From positions 1-24,512 of the forward strand of contig CAZKBV010000023.1 of NCBI GenBank assembly GCA_964551215.1: DNA of 24,512 nucleotides, in the 5' to 3' direction. The DNA is from JAFLUQ01 sp964551215 (lineage in GTDB: Bacteria; Bacillota; Clostridia; UMGS1883). Shown one piece after another: positions 7,698 to 14,006 of the stretch. How positions within the stretch are numbered: the stretch's first letter is position 1; each line of letters opens with the position of its first letter. Below the pieces are notes generated by a model, which saw only the letters and a program-made list of their open reading frames with translations, searched no databases and had not been told where the DNA came from. Both the position numbers and the translations under genes were made by a program.

Positions 7698-7726
7698 ATT
7701 ATAGAACTGTTTCCGTTTTTTTGCAA
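7698..7726 (-). promoter_or_regulatory. Promoter of the ATP synthase operon
   Basis: On the minus strand TTGCAA (7726-7721, four of six -35 matches) is followed by a 17-nt spacer and a perfect TATAAT (7703-7698). Transcription would begin near 7691, which is the first base of the atpZ ATG. It lies downstream of the wecB terminator, so the atp genes form a separate unit. Confidence 0.7.
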
Positions 7727-7788
7727 TAGTCAATTTTACTGATTTGTCTGTAAAAAACACGGCCGCTATTGTTAAAATAATAACGAAC

Positions 7789-7820
7789 ATATTCTCCGCC
7801 GCCCACGCGGCGGAGAATAT
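7789..7820 (-). terminator. Terminator of the aminotransferase-trpS-tagO-wecB unit
   Basis: A perfect 13-bp inverted repeat pairs 7789-7801 with 7808-7820 around a 6-nt loop, 15 nt after the wecB stop. On the minus strand it is followed by the moderately U-rich GTTCGTTATTATTTT. The plus-strand side also has a T run (GTTTTT), but no plus-strand gene ends here. Confidence 0.75.
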
Positions 7821-7835
7821 TCGTTTTTCCGGTCT

Positions 7836-8975
7836 TTACAGCCACTGGTGAGGCGGCTCGTCGCTGATGCCGAAGTGGTAAAGTATGGCGTCGGCAATGC
7901 GGCGGCTGGCGTTCCCGTCTCCGTAGGGATTGACGGCGCGGCTCATTCTGTTATACTCGTTTTCGTCGGAAAGCAGCTGGTGGGCAAGGGAGTATATTAC
8001 TTCCTCCTGAACACCGGCAATTTTTACCGTTCCGGCTTCCGCCGCCTCGGGACGCTCCGTTTCCCCTCTCAGCACAAGCACAGGCTTGCCCAGAGCCGGA
8101 GCTTCCTCCTGAAGTCCGCCGCTGTCGGTCATTACCATATAGCAGCGGCTCATAGCGTTGTGAAGCACGTCCACGTCAAGGGGCTCTATAAGGTGAACTC
8201 TGGGTATTCCCCCCAAGATTTCGTTTGCCGTGTCACGGACGGCGGGATTCATGTGTACGGGATAAATAAGCTCCACGTCGGGAAAATCCCTCACAATCCT
8301 TGCGGCGGCGCGGCAGATGTTCCTAAGAGGCTCCCCAAGATTTTCGCGGCGGTGAGCCGTCATAAGTATGACCCTCTTGCTCCAGTCCATACCCTCAAGA
8401 GGTGTTCCGTCGAAGGAATAATCCGGCCTGATAGTGGTCGCAAAGGCGTCGATAACCGTATTGCCCGTTACGAAGATACGCTCCGGATCAACACCCTCCC
8501 GAAGCAGGTTCGCGCGGTTGTTTACGGTTGGGGAAAAGTGGAGGTCGGCAATGGCACCGGTCAATTTTCGATTCATTTCCTCCGGAAACGGGAAGTACTT
8601 ATCTCCGGTGCGCAGTCCCGCCTCAACATGACCTACCTTTATCTGATTGTAATACGCGGCAAGAGCGCCGGCGAAGGTGGTGGTGGTGTCGCCGTGAACG
8701 AGAACAAGGTTGGGCTTTTCCGTGCGGAAAACCTCCTCCAGTCCCGTAAGAGCGCGGGTGGTTATGCCGGCAAGAGTCTGGCGCTCCTTCATAATGTCAA
8801 GGTCAAAGTCCGGAGTGATTTTAAATAAATCCAGAACCATATCCAGCATCTGGCGGTGCTGGGCCGTTACGCACACCTTGCAGTCGATTTCCGGACGTTT
8901 TTTCAGCTCATAAACCAAGGGAGCCATTTTAATGGCTTCGGGGCGCGTGCCGAATACTGTAAAAACTTTAATCAT
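7836..8975 (-). CDS. wecB: UDP-N-acetylglucosamine 2-epimerase (non-hydrolysing)
   Basis: Interconverts UDP-GlcNAc and UDP-ManNAc in the cytoplasm, supplying ManNAc for surface glycans such as teichoic-acid linkage units. The 379 residues show GTRPEAIKMAP (9-19), HGDTTTT with Asp96, GHVEAGLRT with Glu118, FPEEMNR with Glu132, TAHRRENLG with His207 and SDSGGLQEEAPALGKP near the C-terminus, all family hallmarks. It follows the tagO-like gene by 15 nt, and the two probably act in one pathway. The ATG has no ribosome binding site at normal distance; AAAGGAGG lies 28 nt upstream with a hairpin in between (8984-9002). Also known as mnaA in Bacillus. Confidence 0.95.
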   Translation of the reverse strand: MIKVFTVFGTRPEAIKMAPLVYELKKRPEIDCKVCVTAQHRQMLDMVLDLFKITPDFDLDIMKERQTLAGITTRALTGLEEVFRTEKPNLVLVHGDTTTTFAGALAAYYNQIKVGHVEAGLRTGDKYFPFPEEMNRKLTGAIADLHFSPTVNNRANLLREGVDPERIFVTGNTVIDAFATTIRPDYSFDGTPLEGMDWSKRVILMTAHRRENLGEPLRNICRAAARIVRDFPDVELIYPVHMNPAVRDTANEILGGIPRVHLIEPLDVDVLHNAMSRCYMVMTDSGGLQEEAPALGKPVLVLRGETERPEAAEAGTVKIAGVQEEVIYSLAHQLLSDENEYNRMSRAVNPYGDGNASRRIADAILYHFGISDEPPHQWL

Positions 8976-9011
8976 AGACTGTTGGCACAGTTAATTTGTG
9001 CCGCCTCCTTT
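8973..9011 (-). promoter_or_regulatory. Split ribosome binding site of wecB bridged by a hairpin
   Basis: On the minus strand AAAGGAGG (9011-9004) lies inside the last codons of tagO. It is followed by one base, the hairpin GGCACA-7 nt-TGTGCC (9002-8984, with the tagO stop in the loop), 8 bases and the wecB ATG (8975). If the hairpin is skipped, the effective spacing is 9 nt, which is optimal. No other Shine-Dalgarno sequence is near. Confidence 0.6.
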
Positions 9012-10112
9012 CGTGTTTTTATCCGCGTTATGCTCCTCACGCTGTTCTTCCGCCTTTTTTTCCTCCGGTTTTTCGTCTCCGCTTTGAATCATTTTGGTAA
9101 AGGAGGGGACGAAGGTGAGGAAAAGGGCAAAAGCAACTACTACAATAAGCAGAGCCATGGGATTTACCGCGCCCGTCCAAATGAGAAGCACGGCAACAAG
9201 ACAAAGAACTATGCACATTGAGTATATAACGATTACCGCCTGCTTCTGGCTTAGACCGGCGTCAACCAGCCTGTGATGCAGGTGGCCCCTGTCGGGACTC
9301 ATTATAGGTTGGTGATTTTTTGCCCGGCGAAGTATGGCGGACATGGTGTCGAATATGGGCAGCCCCAAAATGAGAAACGGAGCCGCTATACTTATTACGG
9401 CGTAGCCCTTAAACAGCCCCATGACCGACAGCGTGGAAAGCATATATCCGAGAAACAACGCGCCCGTATCGCCCATAAAAAGCTTGGCCGGATTGAAGTT
9501 GTACGGCAGAAAGCCGAAGCAGGCTCCGGCCAGCGCCGCGGTGGCGTAGGCTATATTAGGCTCGCCCACCAAAAGCGCGATACACAGAAGCGTCATGGAC
9601 GAAATGGAGGAAACTCCGCAGGCAAGGCCGTCCAGTCCGTCAAGGAGATTCATAGCGTTGGTTACGCCCACTATCCAAAGTATTGTCAAAGGGATTGAAA
9701 AATATCCCAAATCAAGATAGCCGTAGGCGTCGATAAATTTAGGAACTCTGATTATGTCGATTTTTACGCCGCAGAGTACGGGAATTATCGCGGCGCCGAT
9801 CTGTACCGCGAATTTAAGCTTGGGGCCCAAAGCGTAAATGTCGTCGAAAATACCCATTACAATTATTATTATACTTCCCAGAAGTATTCCCATAAAGGGA
9901 CGGTTCATGGGTACAAAAACCAGCGCGGCAGCAAGAAACCCGAAAAATATTGCCAGTCCGCCCAAAAGGGCGGTCGGCTTTTTGTGCATACGGCGGCTGT
10001 CCTTCGGAACATCCACCGCGCCTATTTTAAAGGCCAGCTTTTTAACAAAGGGCGTTGTGAGAAAGGTCACTACAAAGGCGACTATAAACGTAAAGAGAAT
10101 ATTTGTATTCAT
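8991..10112 (-). CDS. tagO: Undecaprenyl-phosphate glycosyl-1-phosphate transferase (TagO/WecA type)
   Basis: Integral membrane enzyme that moves GlcNAc-1-phosphate from UDP-GlcNAc to undecaprenyl phosphate, the first step in teichoic acid or capsule synthesis. The 373 residues contain about ten membrane helices and the family motifs FDDIYAL (89-95), NLLDGLDG (155-162), FMGDTGA (213-219) and RGHLHHRL (275-282). The presence of the HLHHRL loop favours the WecA/TagO branch over MraY. A charged tail of about 30 residues (Glu/Lys/Asn-rich) follows the last helix. Its neighbour wecB supports a TagO-like role; exact sugar use is inferred. It starts 16 nt after trpS. Confidence 0.9.
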   Translation of the reverse strand: MNTNILFTFIVAFVVTFLTTPFVKKLAFKIGAVDVPKDSRRMHKKPTALLGGLAIFFGFLAAALVFVPMNRPFMGILLGSIIIIVMGIFDDIYALGPKLKFAVQIGAAIIPVLCGVKIDIIRVPKFIDAYGYLDLGYFSIPLTILWIVGVTNAMNLLDGLDGLACGVSSISSMTLLCIALLVGEPNIAYATAALAGACFGFLPYNFNPAKLFMGDTGALFLGYMLSTLSVMGLFKGYAVISIAAPFLILGLPIFDTMSAILRRAKNHQPIMSPDRGHLHHRLVDAGLSQKQAVIVIYSMCIVLCLVAVLLIWTGAVNPMALLIVVVAFALFLTFVPSFTKMIQSGDEKPEEKKAEEQREEHNADKNTKGGGTN

Positions 10113-10128
10113 AGTATTATTTCCCCTT

Positions 10129-11136
10129 TTATCTGGGTACGAAGCCCACTTTTTTCATGACCTTGGAAAGCGTGCGTCCGGCAATTCTTCCGGCGGTTTC
10201 CGCTCCCTTTGTATATACCGAAACAAGGTAGTCCTTATTGTTCATAAGGTCGTTGTATTTTTTCTGTATGGGGCGCAGGGCCTCAGCGGTTGCTTCGCCT
10301 ACGGCGGCCTTGAAGTCCCCGTAGCCCTTACCGGCAAATTCCTTTTCCGCCTCCTCGATGGATTTGCCCGTTACGGCGGAATATATTGTGAGCAGATTGT
10401 TTACGCCGTCCTTGCCTTCCCTGTACGCCACCTCGGTTTCCGAGTCGGTAACGGCGCGCTTGATTTTCTTTACGATTACCTCGGGAGGGTCCAAAAGGAA
10501 GAGACAGCCGTTGGGGTTGGGGTCGCTTTTACTCATTTTTGCCGCGGGATCCTGAAGGCTTTTAATTTTTGCCCCCGCGTTTTGAGGGGGAATATATGGC
10601 TCGGGAATGGTGAAAACATTGCCGTAAATGCCATTGAAGCGCTGGGCTATATCACGGGTTATTTCGACGTGCTGCTTCTGGTCTGTGCCGACAGGCACCA
10701 TGTCCGCCTGATAGAGCAGAATGTCGCAGGCCATAAGCACGGGGTAATCAAAAAGTCCGGCGTTTACGTTGTCGGCGTGCTTAAGACTTTTGTCTTTGAA
10801 CTGGGTCATGCGGCTCAGCTCTCCCATTTGGGTGTAGCAGTTCAGTATCCATGTCAGCTCCGCGTGGGCGGGGACATGGCTTTGTATGAACATTATGTTC
10901 TTTTCGGGGTCAAGCCCCGAGGCTATATACTGAGCCAGCAGGGATATTGTTCTGGCTCGGAGCTTCGCCGGCTCCTGACGCACGGTGAGAGTATGCATAT
11001 CAGCCAGCATATAAAGGCAGTTAAATTCGTCCTGAAGCTTTACCCAGTTGCTGATGGCTCCGAGATAATTTCCGAGGGTTATGCTGTCCCCGGAGGGCTG
11101 TATGCCGGATAGTATAACTTTTTTTTCGCCTATCAT
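10129..11136 (-). CDS. trpS: Tryptophanyl-tRNA synthetase
   Basis: Charges tRNA-Trp with tryptophan in the cytoplasm. The 335 residues show the class I signatures: PSGDSITLGNYLGAI (14-28, containing the HIGH-like region), GTDQKQH (150-156) and KMSKS (200-204). The length is typical of bacterial TrpRS. AAAGGACT precedes the ATG at normal spacing. It follows the aminotransferase gene by 48 nt with no T-box element and no terminator visible between them, so the two are probably cotranscribed. The downstream partner is the tagO-like gene. Confidence 0.96.
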   Translation of the reverse strand: MIGEKKVILSGIQPSGDSITLGNYLGAISNWVKLQDEFNCLYMLADMHTLTVRQEPAKLRARTISLLAQYIASGLDPEKNIMFIQSHVPAHAELTWILNCYTQMGELSRMTQFKDKSLKHADNVNAGLFDYPVLMACDILLYQADMVPVGTDQKQHVEITRDIAQRFNGIYGNVFTIPEPYIPPQNAGAKIKSLQDPAAKMSKSDPNPNGCLFLLDPPEVIVKKIKRAVTDSETEVAYREGKDGVNNLLTIYSAVTGKSIEEAEKEFAGKGYGDFKAAVGEATAEALRPIQKKYNDLMNNKDYLVSVYTKGAETAGRIAGRTLSKVMKKVGFVPR

Positions 11137-11184
11137 TGTTTATCAAGTCCTTTACTGTAAGTCCGTTACTTTTTCGGCAGACGC

Positions 11185-12375
11185 TTAAAGCTCGGCCTTT
11201 GCCTCTTTTATTATTCTTGCCAGAGTATTTATTCCGACCGCGATTTTTTCGTCCGGCGTGTTGGAAAAATTGAGCCGGAAGGAGGAATATTTTTTCGTAG
11301 CGTCAACCATGCAGCTGCTGCCGGGGACGAAAGCCACCTTGTTTTCCACTCCCTTTTTAAACAGAGCGTCGCTGTCGAAGCCCTCCGGCAGAGTACACCA
11401 CAGGAATATGCCCCCTTCGGGACGGGTGTATTCGCAGTATTCCGGAAAGCATTTGTCCATTTCCGAAAGCATAACCGCGCACTTGTGACCGTAAAGCCGA
11501 CGGCTCCTTTGAATATGCTCGTCAATGTCGTAGTGAGTGACAAATTCGTACGCTATCATTTGGGTGAGGACGGGAGTATGCACATCGGTAATCTGCTTTA
11601 TTACCACCATCTTTTCCAGAATTTCTTCCCTTGCGCTGGCAAAGCCTATACGCAAACCGGGAGAGAGAATTTTGCTGAAGCTTCCGGCGTAGATGACGCG
11701 GCCCTTTTCGTCCATGCTTTTTATGGAAGGCACGTCCTCTCCCTTGTAGCGCAGCTCGCCGTAGGGATTGTCCTCCAGAATATAAAAGTCGTACTCCTCG
11801 GCAAGAGAAAGCAGCTCTTTTCTTTTTTCAAGGCTCATGGTGATTCCGCCGGGATTTTGGAAGGTGGGAATCGTATAGAGCAGCTTTATTTTTGTGGTTT
11901 TCAGCAGCTCCCTCAGCGCCTCGGTGCTGAGACCGTCGTTTTCCACGGGAATATCCGTCATTTTGGCGTTGTAGCTTCTGAAGCAGTTTAACCCTCCGAC
12001 GAAACTGGGACGCTCCACTGCCACCACATCCCCCTCGTTTACAAGGGCGCGGGCCGTTAAATCTATTACCTGCTGACCGCCGGTGGTGATGATAACTCTT
12101 TCGCTTTCTCCAATCACGCCCTGCTTTACAAGGCGGTCTTTTACAAACTCGATTAAAGGCGCGTAGCCCTCGGTGATTCCGTACTGGAGAGCCGTATTGC
12201 CGTTCTCCCGCAAAATACGCTCCGCGATTTCGCCAAGCTCCTTTTTGGGGAATAAATCCGGAGACGGAGCGCCTCCGGCGAAGGAAATTATAGAAGGATC
12301 CGCCAGCAGCTTGAAGGTGGCTCTTATGGCGCTACCCGAAAGCTCCGCCGCGCGATCCGCAAAAAGTTTGCTCAT
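11185..12375 (-). CDS. PLP-dependent aminotransferase, class I/II (2-aminoadipate aminotransferase-like)
   Basis: Fold-type I transaminase moving an amino group from an amino acid to a 2-oxo acid. The 396 residues show FAGGAPSPDLFP (32-43) at the N-terminus, the cofactor-contacting TFQNPGG (171-177) and EDNPYGELRY (201-210), and the Schiff-base lysine Lys235 in SFSKILSPGLRIG. The pattern resembles LysN/aromatic aminotransferases of the MocR-related group, without the DNA-binding domain. The substrate cannot be read from sequence; linkage to trpS might hint at aromatic amino acids, but that is weak. A purine-rich AAAGG lies 13 nt before the ATG, longer than usual. It heads the unit and has a long structured leader. 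Confidence 0.88.
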   Translation of the reverse strand: MSKLFADRAAELSGSAIRATFKLLADPSIISFAGGAPSPDLFPKKELGEIAERILRENGNTALQYGITEGYAPLIEFVKDRLVKQGVIGESERVIITTGGQQVIDLTARALVNEGDVVAVERPSFVGGLNCFRSYNAKMTDIPVENDGLSTEALRELLKTTKIKLLYTIPTFQNPGGITMSLEKRKELLSLAEEYDFYILEDNPYGELRYKGEDVPSIKSMDEKGRVIYAGSFSKILSPGLRIGFASAREEILEKMVVIKQITDVHTPVLTQMIAYEFVTHYDIDEHIQRSRRLYGHKCAVMLSEMDKCFPEYCEYTRPEGGIFLWCTLPEGFDSDALFKKGVENKVAFVPGSSCMVDATKKYSSFRLNFSNTPDEKIAVGINTLARIIKEAKAEL

Positions 12376-12402
12376 TTTGAATCAGACGCCTTTCATAAAA
12401 GA

Positions 12403-12431
12403 ATTATTTGGGATTATTTAAATCGGGGCAA
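12403..12431 (-). promoter_or_regulatory. Possible proximal promoter of the aminotransferase gene
   Basis: On the minus strand TTGCCC (12431-12426) is followed by 17 nt and AATAAT (12408-12403). The match to sigma-A consensus is moderate and the -35 hexamer lies inside the repeat copy. It is weaker than the distal promoter at 12583-12611. Confidence 0.3.
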
Positions 12432-12465
12432 CGCTCCGTCAAGCTTGCTTGAAACGAAGCCTGCG
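12418..12465 (-). repeat. Structured repeat, copy 2, in the aminotransferase leader
   Basis: Minus-strand copy of the element at 3-50, 35 of 48 bases identical without gaps. The main stem pairs 12460-12453 (GCTTCGTT) with 12440-12433 (GACGGAGC). Compared with copy 1, two pairs changed on both sides (A-T to G-C and C-G to T-A) and two became G-T wobbles, so pairing is preserved although sequence is not. It ends 42 nt before the aminotransferase ATG. Confidence 0.55.
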
Positions 12466-12560
12466 GCAGATTGCGCCCGCCGCCTTAAAAGCGGGGCATC
12501 CGCGCCTAAGTTTTATTTGCCGCAAAGCTTTATTTACGGTACAGCCCGCGCGGAGCGCGC

Positions 12561-12585
12561 AATAAACGCATCCCACGCGTTTATT
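12561..12585. promoter_or_regulatory. Operator-like palindrome over a -10 box
   Basis: AATAAACGC (12561-12569) and GCGTTTATT (12577-12585) form a perfect 9-bp inverted repeat with a 7-bp spacer. On the minus strand it spans from within the TATAAT box to about +15, a usual place for a dimeric repressor to block initiation. It could instead act as an RNA hairpin. No regulator gene is linked. Confidence 0.4.
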
Positions 12586-12611
12586 ATAGCATAATATTAT
12601 ACAAAAGTAAA
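12583..12611 (-). promoter_or_regulatory. Probable promoter of the aminotransferase-trpS-tagO-wecB unit
   Basis: On the minus strand TTTACT (12611-12606) is followed by a 17-nt spacer and a perfect TATAAT (12588-12583). The region upstream is AT-rich. Predicted start near 12576. It lies downstream of the zinc-ribbon gene's terminator. Confidence 0.55.
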
Positions 12612-12650
12612 GAAAAATTTTCCGTACCGGTTCGGCGGCTTCAGCGCACG

Positions 12651-12674
12651 AAAAAAGGAGCCCCGAAGGGCTCC
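12651..12674 (-). terminator. Terminator of the zinc-ribbon gene
   Basis: On the minus strand GGAGCCC-TTCG-GGGCTCC (12674-12657) forms a 7-bp stem with a stable UUCG tetraloop, followed directly by six T (12656-12651). This is a textbook intrinsic terminator 47 nt after the gene's stop. Confidence 0.9.
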
Positions 12675-12720
12675 GCAGCAGTATTTTACAAAAAATGAAC
12701 CTCTAAGAAAAGGAGATTGA

Positions 12721-12990
12721 TTATTTGTGGAGCGCATAGCACTCGCTGCAGTATATGGGCCTGTCGTTCTTGGGAACGAAAGGAACCTTTGCCTCTTTTC
12801 CGCAATCGGCACAGATAGCTGTGTACATTTCGCGGCCTTCCTTGAGAGCGGACTTCTTCTTTGCACGGCACTCCTTACATCTCTGGGGCTCGTTCTGGAA
12901 GCCTTTCTCTGCGTAGAATTCCTGTTCGCCTGCAGTGAACACGAATTCCTGTCCGCAATCCTTGCAGACTAATGTCTTGTCTTCGTACAT
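12721..12990 (-). CDS. Small double zinc-ribbon protein
   Basis: An 89-residue cytoplasmic protein with eight cysteines in four CxxC knuckles. The first ribbon uses Cys9/Cys12 and Cys38/Cys41 (VCKDCG and RCKECR) around a FTAGEQEFYAEKGF core typical of the probable zinc-ribbon family zf-trcl. The second uses Cys60/Cys63 and Cys81/Cys84 (ICADCG and YCSECY). Such proteins are widespread in Clostridia; zinc binding is expected, the function is not known. GAGGAG lies 7 nt before the ATG. The gene is flanked by hairpin terminators on both sides, so it is probably expressed on its own, possibly from a TATACT -10 box near 13010; no good -35 box is visible. Confidence 0.88.
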   Translation of the reverse strand: MYEDKTLVCKDCGQEFVFTAGEQEFYAEKGFQNEPQRCKECRAKKKSALKEGREMYTAICADCGKEAKVPFVPKNDRPIYCSECYALHK

Positions 12991-13030
12991 GGTAAATCTC
13001 CTCGCTTAGTATAGAATAAAAATATTTTCA

Positions 13031-13061
13031 CCCCGAAAGGCGCAAACGCCTTTCCTCAGGG
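13031..13061 (-). terminator. Probable terminator of the sigH-tRNA-Gly transcript
   Basis: GAAAGGCG (13035-13042) and CGCCTTTC (13047-13054) form a perfect 8-bp stem with a CAAA loop, and CCC/GGG runs outside can extend it. On the minus strand it is followed by TGAAAATATTTTT, an interrupted U-rich tail. It lies 13 nt after the tRNA end. Confidence 0.6.
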
Positions 13062-13073
13062 CATATATCAAAA

Positions 13074-13147
13074 TGGAGCGGATGACGGGAATCGAACCCG
13101 CGCGGCCTGCTTGGGAAGCAGGAACTCTGCCATTGAGCTACATCCGC
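13074..13147 (-). tRNA. tRNA-Gly (anticodon CCC)
   Basis: A complete 74-nt cloverleaf on the minus strand: acceptor GCGGATG/CATCCGC, D stem GCTC/GAGT, anticodon stem CCTGC/GCAGG with loop TTCCCAA (anticodon CCC at 13115-13113), T stem GCGGG/CCCGT with loop TTCGATT, discriminator T and encoded CCA. It reads GGG glycine codons. It lies 15 nt after the sigH stop and is probably cut from the same transcript. Confidence 0.96.
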
Positions 13148-13162
13148 ATAAGCTGCGCCGGA

Positions 13163-13810
13163 TTACTGCCGGCCGTCGTCCTCAAAAGCGACTATTTTCC
13201 CGAACTTGCGGCGTATTCTCTGAAGAGCGTTATCAACGGCTTTTTTGTCCGTTCCAAGCCTTTCGGCAATACATTCGTAGTTCTCGCCCCTGAGGTAATA
13301 TACCAGAACATTGTATTCCATACTCGAAAGAAACCTCAGAAGCCCTTTTTCAATGGCCCCGAATCGTTCACGGCTGAGAAGAATATCCTCGGGATTGGCG
13401 GTTTCGCTGCGCCCCATTACGTCCATAAGCGTCGCGGCATCCTCCTTGTCGCCGTAAACCGGACGGTCAAGAGAAACGTAGGAATTAAGCGGCTGATGCT
13501 TTTGCCGCATAGCTCCTTTAATTGCCGTAAGAATATTTCTGTTGACGCAAAGCTCCGCGAAAGAGCGGAAGGAAGCGTTTTTCCCTTCCTCAAAGGAGCT
13601 TACGGACTTAAAAAGGCCTATCATGCCCTCCTGGACAAGGTCGTCGCGGTCGGCTCCCACAAGAAAATAGCGCCCGGCAATTCTTTTTACCGTTTCCGAA
13701 TATTTTTTGAGCAAAAAATCAAGCGCTGAGGCATTGCCGGCCTTCGCCAGAGAGACAAGCTCTTCGTCTCTCATATTTTCACCGATGTTAAGGCCGGAAT
13801 CACCATTCAT
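13163..13810 (-). CDS. sigH: RNA polymerase sigma-H factor (Spo0H type)
   Basis: Alternative sigma factor that directs RNA polymerase to stationary-phase and early sporulation promoters in Bacillota. The 215 residues show sigma region 2 (RYFLVGADRDDLVQEGMIGL, about 47-66, then NASFRSFAELCVNRN) and a C-terminal region 4 helix-turn-helix (YECIAERLGTDKKAVDNALQRIRRKFG, here about residues 178-204). The GADRDDLVQEGMIGLFK block is characteristic of SigH rather than SigA or SigF/G. The start ATG has GAGGTG 8 nt upstream; a second ATG at codon 13 is possible. A consensus-like promoter lies upstream, and tRNA-Gly follows. Confidence 0.92.
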   Translation of the reverse strand: MNGDSGLNIGENMRDEELVSLAKAGNASALDFLLKKYSETVKRIAGRYFLVGADRDDLVQEGMIGLFKSVSSFEEGKNASFRSFAELCVNRNILTAIKGAMRQKHQPLNSYVSLDRPVYGDKEDAATLMDVMGRSETANPEDILLSRERFGAIEKGLLRFLSSMEYNVLVYYLRGENYECIAERLGTDKKAVDNALQRIRRKFGKIVAFEDDGRQ

Positions 13811-13835
13811 GCACCCTACACCTCTATTCCTTTAT

Positions 13836-13865
13836 ACTATACCACATAATTAACCGTTTTGTCAA
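13836..13865 (-). promoter_or_regulatory. Promoter of sigH
   Basis: On the minus strand a perfect TTGACA (13865-13860) is followed by an 18-nt spacer and TATAGT (13841-13836, five of six). The start would fall near 13829, giving a leader of about 20 nt that includes GAGGTG. This is a housekeeping sigma-A type promoter. Confidence 0.75.
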
Positions 13866-13897
13866 GTATATTTTGTAAAAAATGTACAAAAAAATTC

Positions 13898-13926
13898 TTG
13901 ATTTAATTGGAGTTTTGTAATATAAT
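13898..13926 (+). promoter_or_regulatory. Promoter of rqcH
   Basis: TTGATT (13898-13903, four of six) is followed by a 17-nt spacer and a perfect TATAAT (13921-13926) in an AT-rich stretch. It is divergent from the sigH promoter, about 33 bp away. The leader to the rqcH ATG would be about 74 nt. Confidence 0.7.
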
Positions 13927-14006
13927 AAAATACAGCTATTTGTGAAAGCCGCTGATTGAAAAAAGTCTTGGGACACAAATATTATGATACAACGGAGGCG
14001 ATATGT

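Larger units (their letters stand above)
12376..12650. other. Intergenic region: structured leader of the aminotransferase unit
   Basis: This gap (with the terminator to 12720, 345 bp) holds no credible gene. Read on the minus strand it contains a promoter (12583-12611), a 25-bp palindrome over its -10 box (12561-12585), a GCGCG-GAG-CGCGC hairpin (12548-12560), further GC-rich inverted repeats (about 12470-12535) and the structured repeat copy 2 (12418-12465). If transcription starts near 12576, the aminotransferase has a leader of about 200 nt. No T-box specifier or GGGTGGNACCGCG element and no riboswitch class that I know is visible. Confidence 0.55.

Noticed and set aside
9838..11112. Plus-strand open frame of 424 codons opposite tagO and trpS
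   Set aside because: It crosses the junction of two well-supported genes and has no recognisable domain or ribosome binding site.
11137..11184. T-box or trp attenuator before trpS
   Set aside because: The 48-nt gap is too short and has no T-box sequence or terminator.
12466..12547. A gene remnant in the GC-rich intergenic DNA
   Set aside because: No frame of useful length matches any family I recognise; inverted repeats explain the composition better.
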